Origin: an uncultured Treponema sp.
Lineage (GTDB): Bacteria > Spirochaetota > Spirochaetia > Treponematales > Treponemataceae
DNA length: 64,000 nt
Assembly (NCBI GenBank): GCA_900317625.1
Contig: ONHK01000002.1
Span: 124,001-188,000, forward strand
Direction of reading: 5' to 3'
Below the pieces are notes generated by a model, which did no database searches, was not told the origin of the DNA, and worked only from the letters and a program-made list of their open reading frames with translations. A program made the translations under genes and the position numbers. Of this stretch, positions 16,998 to 26,919 are shown one piece after another; the stretch's first letter is position 1; each line of letters starts with the position of its first letter.

Positions 16998-18593
16998 ATG
17001 AATGAAAATAAGAAAACTGTAATTGCTGTTACCGGCGCAGATGGAGCAATGGGTGGTGAAGTTGTTGCCCATTTGCTAAATTCTGAAAAAAACTTTGAAT
17101 TGCGACTTTTTGTATATAATCATGTAAGGCATTATAGGGCATTTTTTAAGCAGCTTTTGCGAAAAGGTCGAGGCAGAATTACGATTGTAAAAGGCGACCT
17201 TGGAAATTATGATGATGTTGAGCAGCTTGTTTCTGGGGCTGATTACGTGATTCACTGCGGTGCGGTTATTCCTCCAAAAGCTGATCATAATCCTGAGAAT
17301 ACTGTCAGAACGAATTTTGGCGGCACAAAAAATATTGTTGATGCAATTATGAACAGTGGGCGCGCTGAAGAAATAAAGCTGGTTCACATTTCTACGGTTG
17401 CCGTTTATGGAAACAGAAATTATAAGCATATGTGGGCTAGAATGGGCGACCCTGTAATGTCTTCTGCGTATGATTATTATTCTGCGGCAAAAATCAAAGG
17501 TGAACGTTATGTTCTGGAAAGTGATTTGCCGAACTGGGTTGTTTTGCGTCAGACCGCGGTTTACCATAAATATTTTTTGGCAAATAATATGAATGACGGA
17601 CTGATGTTTCATACTTGCTGGAATGCTCCACTTGAATGGATTACTGACCGGGATTCTGGTTTGTGTATTCAAAATCTTGTTGAACGTGATTTGGACGGAA
17701 AACTAAATGGATTCTGGAAGAATGACTACAATATTGGTGGTGGAGTGTCTTGCCGAGAAACTGGATATGAAACGTTTAATTCTGGTTTTGCATTGATGGG
17801 CGCAGGCGCAGAAAAATTCTTTGAGCCATACTGGAATATTCCTCGTAATTTTCATGGGGTTTGGTATACAGACAGCCACATTTTGGATGAATGGTTGAAC
17901 TACCGCACAGAAAGCAGCGCGGATTATTGGCAGAGAATGCGTAAAGAATTGTGGTATTATTGGTTTGGCCGCATAGTTCCGTCAGTTCTTATCAGAAAAT
18001 TGGCTATTGAACGCCTTTTGAAAAACAGCAATGCTCCAATGAATTGGGTTAAGCTTGGTAAAAAAGGCAGAATTGACGCATTTTTTGGCGGAAAAGAAGC
18101 ATTTGACGCAGAACCAAAAACTTGGAAAGAATTTCCGGTGCTTGCAAAAGGGCAAACTCTAGAAGGTTCAATTGACTACGGCGAATTAAAAGACGAATCC
18201 AAAGCTGAAAAATATAAACTTGACCACGGTTATGATGATTCAAAGCCAGATTCTGAAATTGATTTGGAAGATTTGAAGGTTGCAGCAAAATTCCGCGGAG
18301 GAGAAGTCGTTTCTGCTTCAATGGAAAAAGGAAATCTGCACAAAAAAATTACCTGGAAATGCCACAACGGTCATATTTTTGAAAGCAAGCCGTTTACAAT
18401 TCTTAAGGGCGGTTTTTGGTGTCCGGAATGTTGCGAGGCACTTTCAAAATGGTCTTTTGATAAAGTTTCTGCGAAAATTCCATTTTATGCGCAGGTTTGG
18501 TATGATACTCATTCAAAATCAGAAGAAAATAATGTTTATCCTTATGATGAGCACGAAGATGATGATATGATTGTGCCGGTGGAAAAACTTTAG
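16998..18593 (+). CDS. NAD-dependent epimerase/dehydratase with C-terminal zinc-finger extension
   Basis: The first 330 residues form an extended short-chain dehydrogenase: nucleotide-binding VTGADGAMGG, the Ser of VHISTVAVYG and the Y-x-x-x-K pair of YYSAAKIKGERYV. Such enzymes act on nucleotide sugars or related substrates. The remaining 200 residues are unusual. They end in a treble-clef-like module, WKCHNGHIFES...FWCPECC, with CxxGH and CPxC ligands, then an acidic tail (YDEHEDDDMIVP). This module resembles zinc-binding domains seen in nucleic-acid-associated proteins. The combined architecture is not one I recognise. The following ferredoxin gene starts nine bases after the stop. Confidence 0.8.
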   Translation: MNENKKTVIAVTGADGAMGGEVVAHLLNSEKNFELRLFVYNHVRHYRAFFKQLLRKGRGRITIVKGDLGNYDDVEQLVSGADYVIHCGAVIPPKADHNPENTVRTNFGGTKNIVDAIMNSGRAEEIKLVHISTVAVYGNRNYKHMWARMGDPVMSSAYDYYSAAKIKGERYVLESDLPNWVVLRQTAVYHKYFLANNMNDGLMFHTCWNAPLEWITDRDSGLCIQNLVERDLDGKLNGFWKNDYNIGGGVSCRETGYETFNSGFALMGAGAEKFFEPYWNIPRNFHGVWYTDSHILDEWLNYRTESSADYWQRMRKELWYYWFGRIVPSVLIRKLAIERLLKNSNAPMNWVKLGKKGRIDAFFGGKEAFDAEPKTWKEFPVLAKGQTLEGSIDYGELKDESKAEKYKLDHGYDDSKPDSEIDLEDLKVAAKFRGGEVVSASMEKGNLHKKITWKCHNGHIFESKPFTILKGGFWCPECCEALSKWSFDKVSAKIPFYAQVWYDTHSKSEENNVYPYDEHEDDDMIVPVEKL

Positions 18594-18602
18594 GCTTGAA
18601 AT

Positions 18603-19535
18603 ATGAAAAAGGCTGTAATTTACGTATTTAGCGGAACAGGAAATACTCGTCTGGTTGCGGATCTGTACAAAAAAAATCTTTCAGAATATGAAACCACAAT
18701 TTATGACGTAAAAATGAAAAAAGTTCCTGCTGATTCTTCAAAATTTGAATTTCAGCCTTTTCCAAACCTGAATGAATTTGATTTGATTGGTTTTGGGCAT
18801 CCTGTTTATGGATTTAATATTCCAAAACCATTTGATGATTTTATAAGTCTTTTGCCAAAACTGGAAACTCCAAAAAAAGCGTTTGTATTTAAAACCAGCG
18901 GAGAAGGTTTGTACATAAATGAATTTTCTTCGCAGCGGCTTATTTCAAAAATGGAAAAAAAAGGATTTGAATTTGTTTCTGACCGCCATTATGTAATGCC
19001 TTACAATATGATTTTTAGACATACACCGGAAATGGTTAAACGCGAATGGCTTTATGCAAATGCTTATGCAAAACTTTCGTGCAGGGAAATTCAGCAAGGC
19101 AAAATTGACAAGGTTCATATAAATCCGATTTTAAGATTTTGGGTTCCTCTTGTCCGTATCGAATGGCTGTATTATCCGCTTTCTGCACCGTTTTCTTTAA
19201 AAGTTGACATGAAAAAATGCGTGAAATGTCAGAAGTGTGTAAAAAATTGTCCGCTGAATAATATTTCCTTTAATGGAACGAAATTTGAATTTGGTTATAA
19301 CTGCACAATGTGCACATGCTGCTCGTTCGGTTGTCCAACAAGTGCAATCAGTATAGGAATTTTAAACGGCTGGAAAATCAACGGTTCATATTATATAGAA
19401 AAAACAGCTGCGGATGAAAACATTGCTTCTCCGGAAATCGGTGAAAAGTATTCAGGCTTGCATCCATGGCTTTACAAAAAATATTACCGCAATCTGGACA
19501 AAAAACTTATATCAGCTGGAATCGGTTTAGATTGA
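18603..19535 (+). CDS. EFR1-family flavodoxin/ferredoxin fusion
   Basis: 310-aa electron-transfer protein. The N-terminal flavodoxin-like domain binds FMN through the phosphate loop SGTGNTR (residues 10-16). The C-terminal half carries two 4Fe-4S clusters: CVKCQKCVKNCP and CTMCTCCSFGCP. This arrangement is typical of EFR1 family proteins in anaerobes. It is presumably cytoplasmic, with a hydrophobic patch around residues 180-195. The redox partner is unknown. It follows the epimerase by nine bases, so both may act in one pathway. Confidence 0.9.
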   Translation: MKKAVIYVFSGTGNTRLVADLYKKNLSEYETTIYDVKMKKVPADSSKFEFQPFPNLNEFDLIGFGHPVYGFNIPKPFDDFISLLPKLETPKKAFVFKTSGEGLYINEFSSQRLISKMEKKGFEFVSDRHYVMPYNMIFRHTPEMVKREWLYANAYAKLSCREIQQGKIDKVHINPILRFWVPLVRIEWLYYPLSAPFSLKVDMKKCVKCQKCVKNCPLNNISFNGTKFEFGYNCTMCTCCSFGCPTSAISIGILNGWKINGSYYIEKTAADENIASPEIGEKYSGLHPWLYKKYYRNLDKKLISAGIGLD

Positions 19536-19605
19536 AGTTTTAGGATAGAATCTGCCAGTTTTGTATTATTTTGATTTGTTTTTATAACAGTATTTTAAAT
19601 AGGAT

Positions 19606-19634
19606 TTGATTAACTGATTTTGTTCGTGTAGACT
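19606..19634 (+). promoter_or_regulatory. Promoter of the debranching enzyme/pullulanase gene
   Basis: -35 TTGATT (19606-19611), 17-bp spacer, -10 TAGACT (19629-19634). Nine bases separate the -10 box from the ATG at 19644, leaving a leader of at most about 3 nt and no Shine-Dalgarno sequence. Confidence 0.6.
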
Positions 19635-19643
19635 AATAGAGTT

Positions 19644-22600
19644 ATGCTTATCAAGGTAATGGCTGATTCTGGCCGACGTATCGCCTGGACTGACCGAAAA
19701 AATGGTTATTTCCAGTTTTTGTTTAGTAAAAAAAATAATGAAAATGGATATTTCCGTGGAAGCACGAAATTTTTGAGCGGATTTACTAGTTGTGGAAAGG
19801 AACTTTCTGAGGCAGCTTTTACAGAAGTTTTTCCGTATGGTTTTAAATCTGTTTTTGAAAAATCATTTATTGAAGCGGCTTTGCTTTTGGAAGAGCAGGC
19901 TTTTTATTTGAATTCAAATTCTGAGGTTGGAATTCTAAATGTTGCCCCGACAATGCTTCTTGAAGAATCTTTGCCGCTTGAAGGAACTGAATCAAAAAGT
20001 AACCGAGAAGAGCTTGCTAAGCAGATAAAATCGGATTCAGTTTGGTCTGAAAAAAATTGTGGCGGCGTAAAAGTAATAAGTTCAGATAAAGGTGTTGCGG
20101 TTGCGGCTGTTTTTGATTTTGATTTTTCCACAAAAAATGAAGATTTGATTCTTTGTAAAAAACAGCAGAATTCTGAAAATTCTCAGGAGCCATTTTCCGC
20201 GGATGGTTGGTATGTTGCTTTTGAGGCGGATGAAAATTCTGCAATTGAAAAAGCGGTTCGTCTTGCAAAAGAAAAGGGAATTATTGCCCATAAAAAACAG
20301 ATTGATGACTTTCTTGGCAAATTCAATGCGGATTTTGGCGACAAAAAATTTAATGAGTCAATTCAGTGGGCAAGATTCAGCGCATGGCAGCTTGCTACAA
20401 AAGACCATGGAAGCAATTACCGTGGAATTTGGGCTGGACTTCCTTGGTTCAGGGATAATTGGGGGCGCGATACATTTATTTCTTTGTGTGGAACGCTTTT
20501 AGTTTCTGGTTGTTTTGAAGAAGCAAAAGATGTTCTTTTGGGGTTTGCGGATTTTCAGGATTTGAACAAAGATAGCCCGACTTATGGACGTATTCCGAAT
20601 CGTTACCGCGATGAAAAAGATGTGATTTACAATACAGCGGACGGAACTTTGTGGTTCATCCGCGCTCTGTGGGAATATGTTCAGTATTCTGGTGATGTTT
20701 CGATTATAAATCAGCTTGAAAATACAGTGAATATTGCACTTTTTGCAGAAATGGATCGTTGTGATGAACACGGTTTTCTTATGCATGCAGATGCTGATAC
20801 TTGGATGGATGCACGGATTGAAGGAAACGAGCCACTTTCTCCGCGTGGAAATCGTGCAAATGATGTTCAGGCTTTGTGGTTTAACGCGTTAAAAATTGGT
20901 GCCGAAATGCAACGGTTGCTTTGCAATAATGAAAAGGCCGATAGCTATGATTTTATTGCTGAAAGAGTAAAAAAATCATTTTTGGAATATTTCTGGAACA
21001 AAGATTGCAATGCGCTGGCAGATTGTTTGCCGGAAGGTGGTTATGGCGAATGGATAAAAGATATGCGCGTTCGTCCAAATCAGCTTTTTACGTTTATGAT
21101 TCCTTCTGTTTTGGATTTACGCCCGGAAGAATATTTTGTTGAAAAAAAAGTTGCGGACAGCATTATTAAAAATGTTGAACGTGAGCTTGTTAATCCTTTT
21201 GGTCTTTACAGTTTAAGTCCGGAAGATCCGTTGTTCCATCCAGAGCACGAAAATCCAGAATGGTATCACAAAGATGCGGCTTATCATAATGGAACAATTT
21301 GGGAATGGAACACGGGCGCATATATTACAGCAAGCGTTCTGAGTTCAAATGGAATTCTTGGTGAAAAGGCAGCTGCAATTTTGCAGAATTATTCTAAGAT
21401 GATTCAGGAATTCGGTTGTGCTGGTTCATTGAGCGAAAATATTCACGCAAGACCAGATTCAAATGGAAATCCTAAACTTTCTGGAACATTTAGCCAGGCT
21501 TGGTCGGTTGCGGAATTCAATAGAAATATCGCGATGGATTTGCTTGGTTTCCATCCGCAGCTTGTCCAGAAAAAAATAAAATTCTGTCCCTGTCTTCCTG
21601 CTAACTGTAAGGAAGCAAAAGCGGCTCTTCCGTTTGGAAATGGCTGGATTTTTGATGTTCAGATTAAGCGCAAAGGTGATTCTTATCATTGTGCTGTAAA
21701 ATGGATTGTAGAAAATCCTGAATCGCTGGAAAATTTCCCGGAACTTACGCTGAACGAAATTAAAATTAAACCGAATGAAAAATACGAGATTTTGTCGTCA
21801 GCAAAATACAAAAACAAAGATGAAAAACATTTTTCTTTTGAAAAATTTGGAACTCCTTCAAAATGGATTACTTTTCCGTTTGTAAAACAAAATTTGAACA
21901 ATGAATTCTGCGGTGCGGAGCATAAAAAAGATTACCTTTTTAATCTTATAAAAAGCGGAAGAATGAACAGCAAATGCAGCGGAGGAAAAAATACTGGTGC
22001 GCTCGAATGGTATTTTGATTCAAAGGAATTTGAAGAAAAATATCACACTGATATTGAACTAGGGGCAATTTATAAAAAATCTGGAACAACTTTCAGGCTT
22101 TGGGCGCCGACTGCTAAAGCGGTTTCTGTTTCATTGTTTGCGGATGGTGAAAATTCTGCGGCTGAAAAAACAATTGAGCTGAAGCAACTTTCTGAAAAAG
22201 GAAAACTTGGCGTTTGGGAAGCAACTGTAAAGGGCGATTTGCACGGAAAATATTATCTGTACACAGTTCTAGTTCATGGTGTTGAGCAAATTTCTTCTGA
22301 TCCGTATGCAAAGGCTTGCGGCGTGAACGGAAAACGTTCAATGGTTGTTGATATGAGCCGTACAAATCCAGATGACTGGGATTCTGTAAAAGTTCCTGTT
22401 GTTCAAAGTCCTAGTGATGTTGTTGCTTATGAAGCGCATATTGCGGATATTACTTCTAGTCCAGACTGGAATGGCGACAAGAAAATTCAAAGAACTTTTT
22501 TGGGCGCGGCTCAGACTGGAACAACTTACAATGGCGTTCCAACTGGGTTTGATCACATAAAATCTTTGGGGGTTACGCATGTTCAGCTTCTTCCTGTTTT

Positions 22601-24047
22601 TGATTTTAGAAGTGTTGATGAAAAAACTGTAAATGACCCGATTGTTAAAAATAGAATTCTATTCGGCAGTTTTAACTGGGGTTATGATCCAGAAAACTAT
22701 GCGTGCGTTGAAGGTTCTTATTCAACAAATCCGTATGATGGTTCTGTCCGCATAAAAGAATTTAAGCAGCTTATAAAAAATTATGCAGATGCTGGAATCG
22801 GAATAATTATGGACGTTGTTTACAATCATGTGAACGACGGAATTCATCAGGGGCTTGGAACTAGCGTTCCTGGATATTTCTATAGGGTTGAAGGATATTC
22901 CGGCGCAGGCGAAGATACAGCAAGTGAACATTCAATGTTCAGAAAATATATGGTTGACACGCTTTGTTTTTGGCTTAAAGAATACAAACTTTGCGGTTTC
23001 CGTTTTGATTTGATGGGGCTGCACGATGTTGTGACAATGAACGCAATCCATGATGCTTTGCATAAAATAAAATCAGATGTTCTTATTTATGGCGAAGGTT
23101 GGGATATGTATCGTGCTGGAAAATTTGACGGAGCTTCGCAGGTTAATTGTGAAAAACTTAATGGAATCGGTTTTTTTAATGATGCAATGCGTTGCGGAAT
23201 CAAAGGTCCGATTTTTGATGACAAGCAAAAAGGTTTTGTTCATGACGGAAGTGGTCGCGAGGCTGTAAAATTTGGAATTGTTGGCGCTACAAAACATCCT
23301 CAGATTCAGTTTGAAAAAATTGAAGGAACTGCAGCTCCAAAACCATGGGGTAAAGAAACTTGGCTTTCGGTAAATTACACTGAAATTCACGATAATATTA
23401 CGTTACGTGATAAACTTTTTATGGTTGAGCAGGATAAGCCGGAAGAATATCTAGACCAAATGCAAAAAATGGCAATTTCGCTGGTGGTTCTTGCGGAAGG
23501 TTATCCGATTTTGCATGCAGGAATGGAATTCTGCCGTTCAAAAGAAGTTCCAGAAGATATAAAAGCTACAAAACAGATTTTTTATGAATATGGAATTTCT
23601 GACGACGGAAGACATTTTATTTTGCACAATACTTATAATGTTTGTGACAGGATAAATAATCTTGACTGGAAACGTTGTGCCGCAAAGCAAGATGTTGTGA
23701 ATTACGTAAAAAATCTTATCAAGCTTAGAAAAGAGCATCCGGCGTTCAGGCTTTCTACCGGTGAAGAATGTGAAAAAGTTTTGAGGTTTATTGACAACAA
23801 AGCGGCTGGGCTTCCTGAACAAGTTCTTGCATGGGAACTTGATGGCAGTAAATGCGGTGATAGTTGGAAAAAAATCGTTGTTGTGGCAAATCCTTTTACT
23901 TCAGATGTGAAATTTGAACTCAATGGAAAAGGAACTTGGAGACTTGTTACAGATGGCAAGCAATTTGCAGAAAATTCTTTGCCACTTGAGGACGGTTCTG
24001 TTGTTACAATTGCTACAAAAACAGTTGCGGTTTACGCTTTGCAATAG
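19644..24047 (+). CDS. Fusion of GH133-like debranching domain and type I pullulanase
   Basis: A 1467-aa cytoplasmic enzyme without signal peptide, built from two complete alpha-glucan debranching modules. Residues 1-720 resemble bacterial amylo-alpha-1,6-glucosidase (glycogen debranching enzyme, (alpha/alpha)6 barrel): GLPWFRDNWGRDTF near 267, DADTWMDARIEG and a C-terminal GTFSQAWSVAEF. Residues 800-1467 form a type I pullulanase: an N-terminal CBM48-like domain (TTFRLWAPTAKAVSV), FNWGYDPENY near 1009, catalytic region GFRFDLMG near 1117, YGEGWDM near 1148 and IHDNITLRDKL near 1246. Both modules cut alpha-1,6 branches, the first after glucosyl removal and the second directly. The fusion implies coupled breakdown of glycogen-type polymer or imported limit dextrins. 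Confidence 0.92.
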   Translation: MLIKVMADSGRRIAWTDRKNGYFQFLFSKKNNENGYFRGSTKFLSGFTSCGKELSEAAFTEVFPYGFKSVFEKSFIEAALLLEEQAFYLNSNSEVGILNVAPTMLLEESLPLEGTESKSNREELAKQIKSDSVWSEKNCGGVKVISSDKGVAVAAVFDFDFSTKNEDLILCKKQQNSENSQEPFSADGWYVAFEADENSAIEKAVRLAKEKGIIAHKKQIDDFLGKFNADFGDKKFNESIQWARFSAWQLATKDHGSNYRGIWAGLPWFRDNWGRDTFISLCGTLLVSGCFEEAKDVLLGFADFQDLNKDSPTYGRIPNRYRDEKDVIYNTADGTLWFIRALWEYVQYSGDVSIINQLENTVNIALFAEMDRCDEHGFLMHADADTWMDARIEGNEPLSPRGNRANDVQALWFNALKIGAEMQRLLCNNEKADSYDFIAERVKKSFLEYFWNKDCNALADCLPEGGYGEWIKDMRVRPNQLFTFMIPSVLDLRPEEYFVEKKVADSIIKNVERELVNPFGLYSLSPEDPLFHPEHENPEWYHKDAAYHNGTIWEWNTGAYITASVLSSNGILGEKAAAILQNYSKMIQEFGCAGSLSENIHARPDSNGNPKLSGTFSQAWSVAEFNRNIAMDLLGFHPQLVQKKIKFCPCLPANCKEAKAALPFGNGWIFDVQIKRKGDSYHCAVKWIVENPESLENFPELTLNEIKIKPNEKYEILSSAKYKNKDEKHFSFEKFGTPSKWITFPFVKQNLNNEFCGAEHKKDYLFNLIKSGRMNSKCSGGKNTGALEWYFDSKEFEEKYHTDIELGAIYKKSGTTFRLWAPTAKAVSVSLFADGENSAAEKTIELKQLSEKGKLGVWEATVKGDLHGKYYLYTVLVHGVEQISSDPYAKACGVNGKRSMVVDMSRTNPDDWDSVKVPVVQSPSDVVAYEAHIADITSSPDWNGDKKIQRTFLGAAQTGTTYNGVPTGFDHIKSLGVTHVQLLPVFDFRSVDEKTVNDPIVKNRILFGSFNWGYDPENYACVEGSYSTNPYDGSVRIKEFKQLIKNYADAGIGIIMDVVYNHVNDGIHQGLGTSVPGYFYRVEGYSGAGEDTASEHSMFRKYMVDTLCFWLKEYKLCGFRFDLMGLHDVVTMNAIHDALHKIKSDVLIYGEGWDMYRAGKFDGASQVNCEKLNGIGFFNDAMRCGIKGPIFDDKQKGFVHDGSGREAVKFGIVGATKHPQIQFEKIEGTAAPKPWGKETWLSVNYTEIHDNITLRDKLFMVEQDKPEEYLDQMQKMAISLVVLAEGYPILHAGMEFCRSKEVPEDIKATKQIFYEYGISDDGRHFILHNTYNVCDRINNLDWKRCAAKQDVVNYVKNLIKLRKEHPAFRLSTGEECEKVLRFIDNKAAGLPEQVLAWELDGSKCGDSWKKIVVVANPFTSDVKFELNGKGTWRLVTDGKQFAENSLPLEDGSVVTIATKTVAVYALQ

Positions 24048-24060
24048 TTTTTTGATTGAA

Positions 24061-24104
24061 TTTAGGCTGCTTCTGAAACATTTTGTTTTTTAACGCAGCC
24101 TAAA
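24061..24104. terminator. Inverted repeat after the pullulanase fusion
   Basis: Perfect 10-bp arms TTTAGGCTGC (24061-24070) and GCAGCCTAAA (24095-24104) with a 24-nt loop. There is no T-tract right after the stem on either strand, so termination would be weak or factor-assisted; a regulatory structure before the lipoprotein gene is possible. Confidence 0.5.
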
Positions 24105-24147
24105 GAATTTCGTAAAAAATGCCGATAAAATCGGAGAGGTCTTTTTT

Positions 24148-25083
24148 ATGAAAAGAGTTTTAAATTTGATTTTTGCGCTGGCAATTTGTTTTTCTTTTGC
24201 TGCCTGCACGGATGATAATAACGATAATTATATAATCGATGTAAGAAAATCTGAAGATTCAATGCGGATAAATGTTTCTGTTCCATATGTTGAAGGAATG
24301 TCGTATGTTAATATTTTCAGAAGAGATGATTATAAAGATATTTTTAATATAGGGCAGATAATTCCAGCCTCAAAAAACATAAACGCATCTTATATATTTG
24401 AAGACAATCTTGTTTTTGATAATAGGGATTATCAATATATGGCAAGATTTAAAGTGAACGGCTCGTACAAAACAACCGAATGGTCGGATGCTGTAAAACT
24501 TACTCAAAATGCGCCAATTTATACAGATGATCCAAAACCTGTTCTTTCCAGTGACGAATGTTACTTTTCTTATGATGCGGAAACTGCGACTCTTGCTTTG
24601 GTTCCTGCCGAAGGAAACCCAAGTGATTCAATTACCTTGCCCACAGAAAGTGATTTTTCAAAATATAATCTTGGGCTTGCGGTCAGCACAAAAGACGGTG
24701 AGTATTCTACAGTCTTTAAATTGGCGGCAACTGGTGCAAGTTATACATCGGATACAACGCCGGTTTTATTGCGAATGATTTTAACGTCAAATTATTTTAA
24801 TAAAGAAATTGTATTAAAAGGCGTTGTTTGTCAGCTTGTTAGCAAAAAATATCAAAATCCAGATGAAGAAGATTCTCCATTGCGTTATACGACTGTTCAA
24901 TGGACTGCGCCGCGTGAAATTCCAGTAAAAAGTGATGATGAATATATTGATTATTTTACGGTGACTTCAACTGCCTCGGATGATGAAACTTACGATTTTT
25001 CAGATACTGGAATAACAAACAGCAAATCTGCAAAAATCAATTCTGAAAAAGATTATTCGCTGATTTTGGATTATTCTGATTAA
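24148..25083 (+). CDS. Hypothetical lipoprotein
   Basis: 311-aa exported lipoprotein: signal peptide MKRVLNLIFALAICFSFAAC with lipobox FAAC (Cys20), then an Asp/Asn-rich spacer. The mature part is predicted to be mainly beta-strand (e.g. SMRINVSVPYVEGMSYVNIF, DYQYMARFKVNGSYKTTEW) and looks like one or two immunoglobulin-like or fibronectin-like sandwiches; I recognise no specific family. GGAGAGG precedes the ATG. The 3' end overlaps the end of the convergent tetR gene by four bases. Confidence 0.8.
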   Translation: MKRVLNLIFALAICFSFAACTDDNNDNYIIDVRKSEDSMRINVSVPYVEGMSYVNIFRRDDYKDIFNIGQIIPASKNINASYIFEDNLVFDNRDYQYMARFKVNGSYKTTEWSDAVKLTQNAPIYTDDPKPVLSSDECYFSYDAETATLALVPAEGNPSDSITLPTESDFSKYNLGLAVSTKDGEYSTVFKLAATGASYTSDTTPVLLRMILTSNYFNKEIVLKGVVCQLVSKKYQNPDEEDSPLRYTTVQWTAPREIPVKSDDEYIDYFTVTSTASDDETYDFSDTGITNSKSAKINSEKDYSLILDYSD

Positions 25084-25676
25084 TTGATAAGTAGTCCGTT
25101 TACTGCAAGTTCAGCTGCACCGTAGCAGTCAGAAATATCTTTTGCGTTCAAAACTGAAATTTTAAAGATTGCCGATTCCAAAAGAGAATAAAGCATTACA
25201 TTTGCGTATTTTACGCTTACTTTTTTGAATTCTCCAGCGCGGATTCCGCGGATTATAACACAATTCAAAAGATGCTGAAGCCGGATTATTCTGCGCAAAA
25301 CTCGTTCTTCTGTATTTACTCCAGATTTTTGTAGTTGAACCAAATATGGTAAAAGAACTGCAAAAAGTTTTCGGTTTTCTTCGCATTTTTCAAGGATAAA
25401 TTTCAGCATTGATTTTAAGACTTTTTCTGTTGAAATTGTTGTATCTGTGGCAATTTTTATAAGAACATCTTCCAAAGTTGAAAGAAACTGCTTTATGCTG
25501 AACAGAAAAATTTCACGTTTGTTTTTAAAATAAATGTACAAAGTTGTGCGCGTAATTCCGCAGCGGTCGGCGATTTTTTGGAACGTTACATCTTCGTAAC
25601 CTTCGTCCATAAAAACGTCAAGCGAGCGTTCAAGAATTTCTTCCCGTCTTTTATCGTGTTCAACAACTGTAGCCAT
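25080..25676 (-). CDS. TetR/AcrR-family transcriptional regulator
   Basis: 198-aa DNA-binding repressor. The N-terminal helix-turn-helix is clear: REEILERSLDVFMDEGYEDV, then QKIADRCGITRTTLYIYFKNKREIF (residues 11-58). The C-terminal ligand-binding helices are divergent, as usual. It lies 44 bp downstream of the THUMP methyltransferase gene on the same strand and could be co-transcribed with it. Target genes are not evident, although the neighbouring lipoprotein gene converges on it. No palindromic operator stands out nearby. Confidence 0.92.
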   Translation of the reverse strand: MATVVEHDKRREEILERSLDVFMDEGYEDVTFQKIADRCGITRTTLYIYFKNKREIFLFSIKQFLSTLEDVLIKIATDTTISTEKVLKSMLKFILEKCEENRKLFAVLLPYLVQLQKSGVNTEERVLRRIIRLQHLLNCVIIRGIRAGEFKKVSVKYANVMLYSLLESAIFKISVLNAKDISDCYGAAELAVNGLLIN

Positions 25677-25719
25677 TGGTTTTAAAATTTCCTTTTGTGC
25701 AGTTTTTTATTTGCTGAAT

Positions 25720-26895
25720 TTATTTTGCTTTTGGCAAATAATTTGTGTATCTGTAAAATGTTGTGTTCAAATTTCCGGCTTTGATGTCTTTTAGGCTGTT
25801 TGCGTAATGGCCAAAATTTTCCTGGAAGGATTTGTGGCTTGTTATGATTCCAAATTCCCAGCCTTTAAAATTTTGCCATAGAACTGACATTTTCTTGTAA
25901 AGTTCTGCGGCTTGTTCTTCGTCGCCAAGACGTTCGCCGTAAGGTGGATTGCAAAGAATCAAACCTGATTCATAAGGTGCGCTGAGTTCTGCGAAGTCGG
26001 CCTGAACAAAATCCGGGCGGATGATTTTTGCGTCACTTCCAATCGACTGAAGGGCGCGGCCTGCCATAACACAAGCGTATTCTGCATTTTTTTTGGCGCG
26101 TTCAACTGCTTCAAAAGAAATGTCCGAGCCGGTAATTCTGACTTCTACATCAGTGCGGATTTTTTCTGCTTCTTGTTTGCGTATTTCGTCTGCTTTTGCT
26201 TTGTTGTAAAAAGGCAGAGTTTCCAGCGCAAATCTGCGTCCAAATCCAGGCGCGACATTATATGCGTAAAGAGCCGCTTCTATCGCAATAGTTCCTGAGC
26301 CACAGAATGGATCGTGCAGCGGAGTTTTTCGGCGCCACATCATTTCCTGTAAAAGGACAGCGGCAACTGTTTCCCGTAAAGGGGCAATTCCTCCGTCTAC
26401 GCGGTAGCCACGTTTATGGAGCGGAAGTCCTGACAAATCAAGAAGAATCATTGCGATATTTTGATCCATGTAAACGCGGATATTTGATTCATTTCCGGTT
26501 TCTGGCATTGAAGACATTCTGAATTTTTCTGTAAGTTTCTGATAAATCGCTTTTTGAACAATTGACTGAATTGCGTGTTCGGAATTTAATTTGCTTTTGT
26601 AGCAACGAACTTTATCTACAGTAATTTTTGAATCTTTTTTAAAGAAATCTTGCCAAGGGATATTGTAAACTCCGTCAAAAAGCTGATCAAAATCTTCTGC
26701 GTCAAAAGATGCCATCTGAAGAAAAAGTCTGTCTGCTGTGCGAAGGCAAAGATTGCATTTGAACATTGCGTTGTTATCGCCTTCAAAAATAACGCGGCCA
26801 GGAGCGTTGTCCTTTAATTTATAACCAAGATGTTTAATTTCATTTCCAAGAATTTTTTCTGCGCCAACGGCACACAATGCGACCAATGTATTCAT
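25720..26895 (-). CDS. THUMP-domain class I SAM RNA methyltransferase (RlmL/YpsC-like)
   Basis: 391-aa enzyme that probably makes an N2-methylguanosine in 23S rRNA. Residues 1-60 are a ferredoxin-like segment (LCAVGAEKILGNEIKHLGY), 60-160 a THUMP RNA-binding domain, and 165-391 a Rossmann methyltransferase. The latter has HDPFCGSGTIAIEAALYA for SAM binding and the base-methyltransferase motif LCNPPYGERLG. This corresponds to the N-terminal RlmL half of E. coli RlmKL; the RlmK half is absent. The protein starts 85 bp after the end of pyrKD, with a long hairpin between them. Confidence 0.92.
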   Translation of the reverse strand: MNTLVALCAVGAEKILGNEIKHLGYKLKDNAPGRVIFEGDNNAMFKCNLCLRTADRLFLQMASFDAEDFDQLFDGVYNIPWQDFFKKDSKITVDKVRCYKSKLNSEHAIQSIVQKAIYQKLTEKFRMSSMPETGNESNIRVYMDQNIAMILLDLSGLPLHKRGYRVDGGIAPLRETVAAVLLQEMMWRRKTPLHDPFCGSGTIAIEAALYAYNVAPGFGRRFALETLPFYNKAKADEIRKQEAEKIRTDVEVRITGSDISFEAVERAKKNAEYACVMAGRALQSIGSDAKIIRPDFVQADFAELSAPYESGLILCNPPYGERLGDEEQAAELYKKMSVLWQNFKGWEFGIITSHKSFQENFGHYANSLKDIKAGNLNTTFYRYTNYLPKAK

Positions 26896-26919
26896 AAGCT
26901 AAATGTAACATTTTTACAA

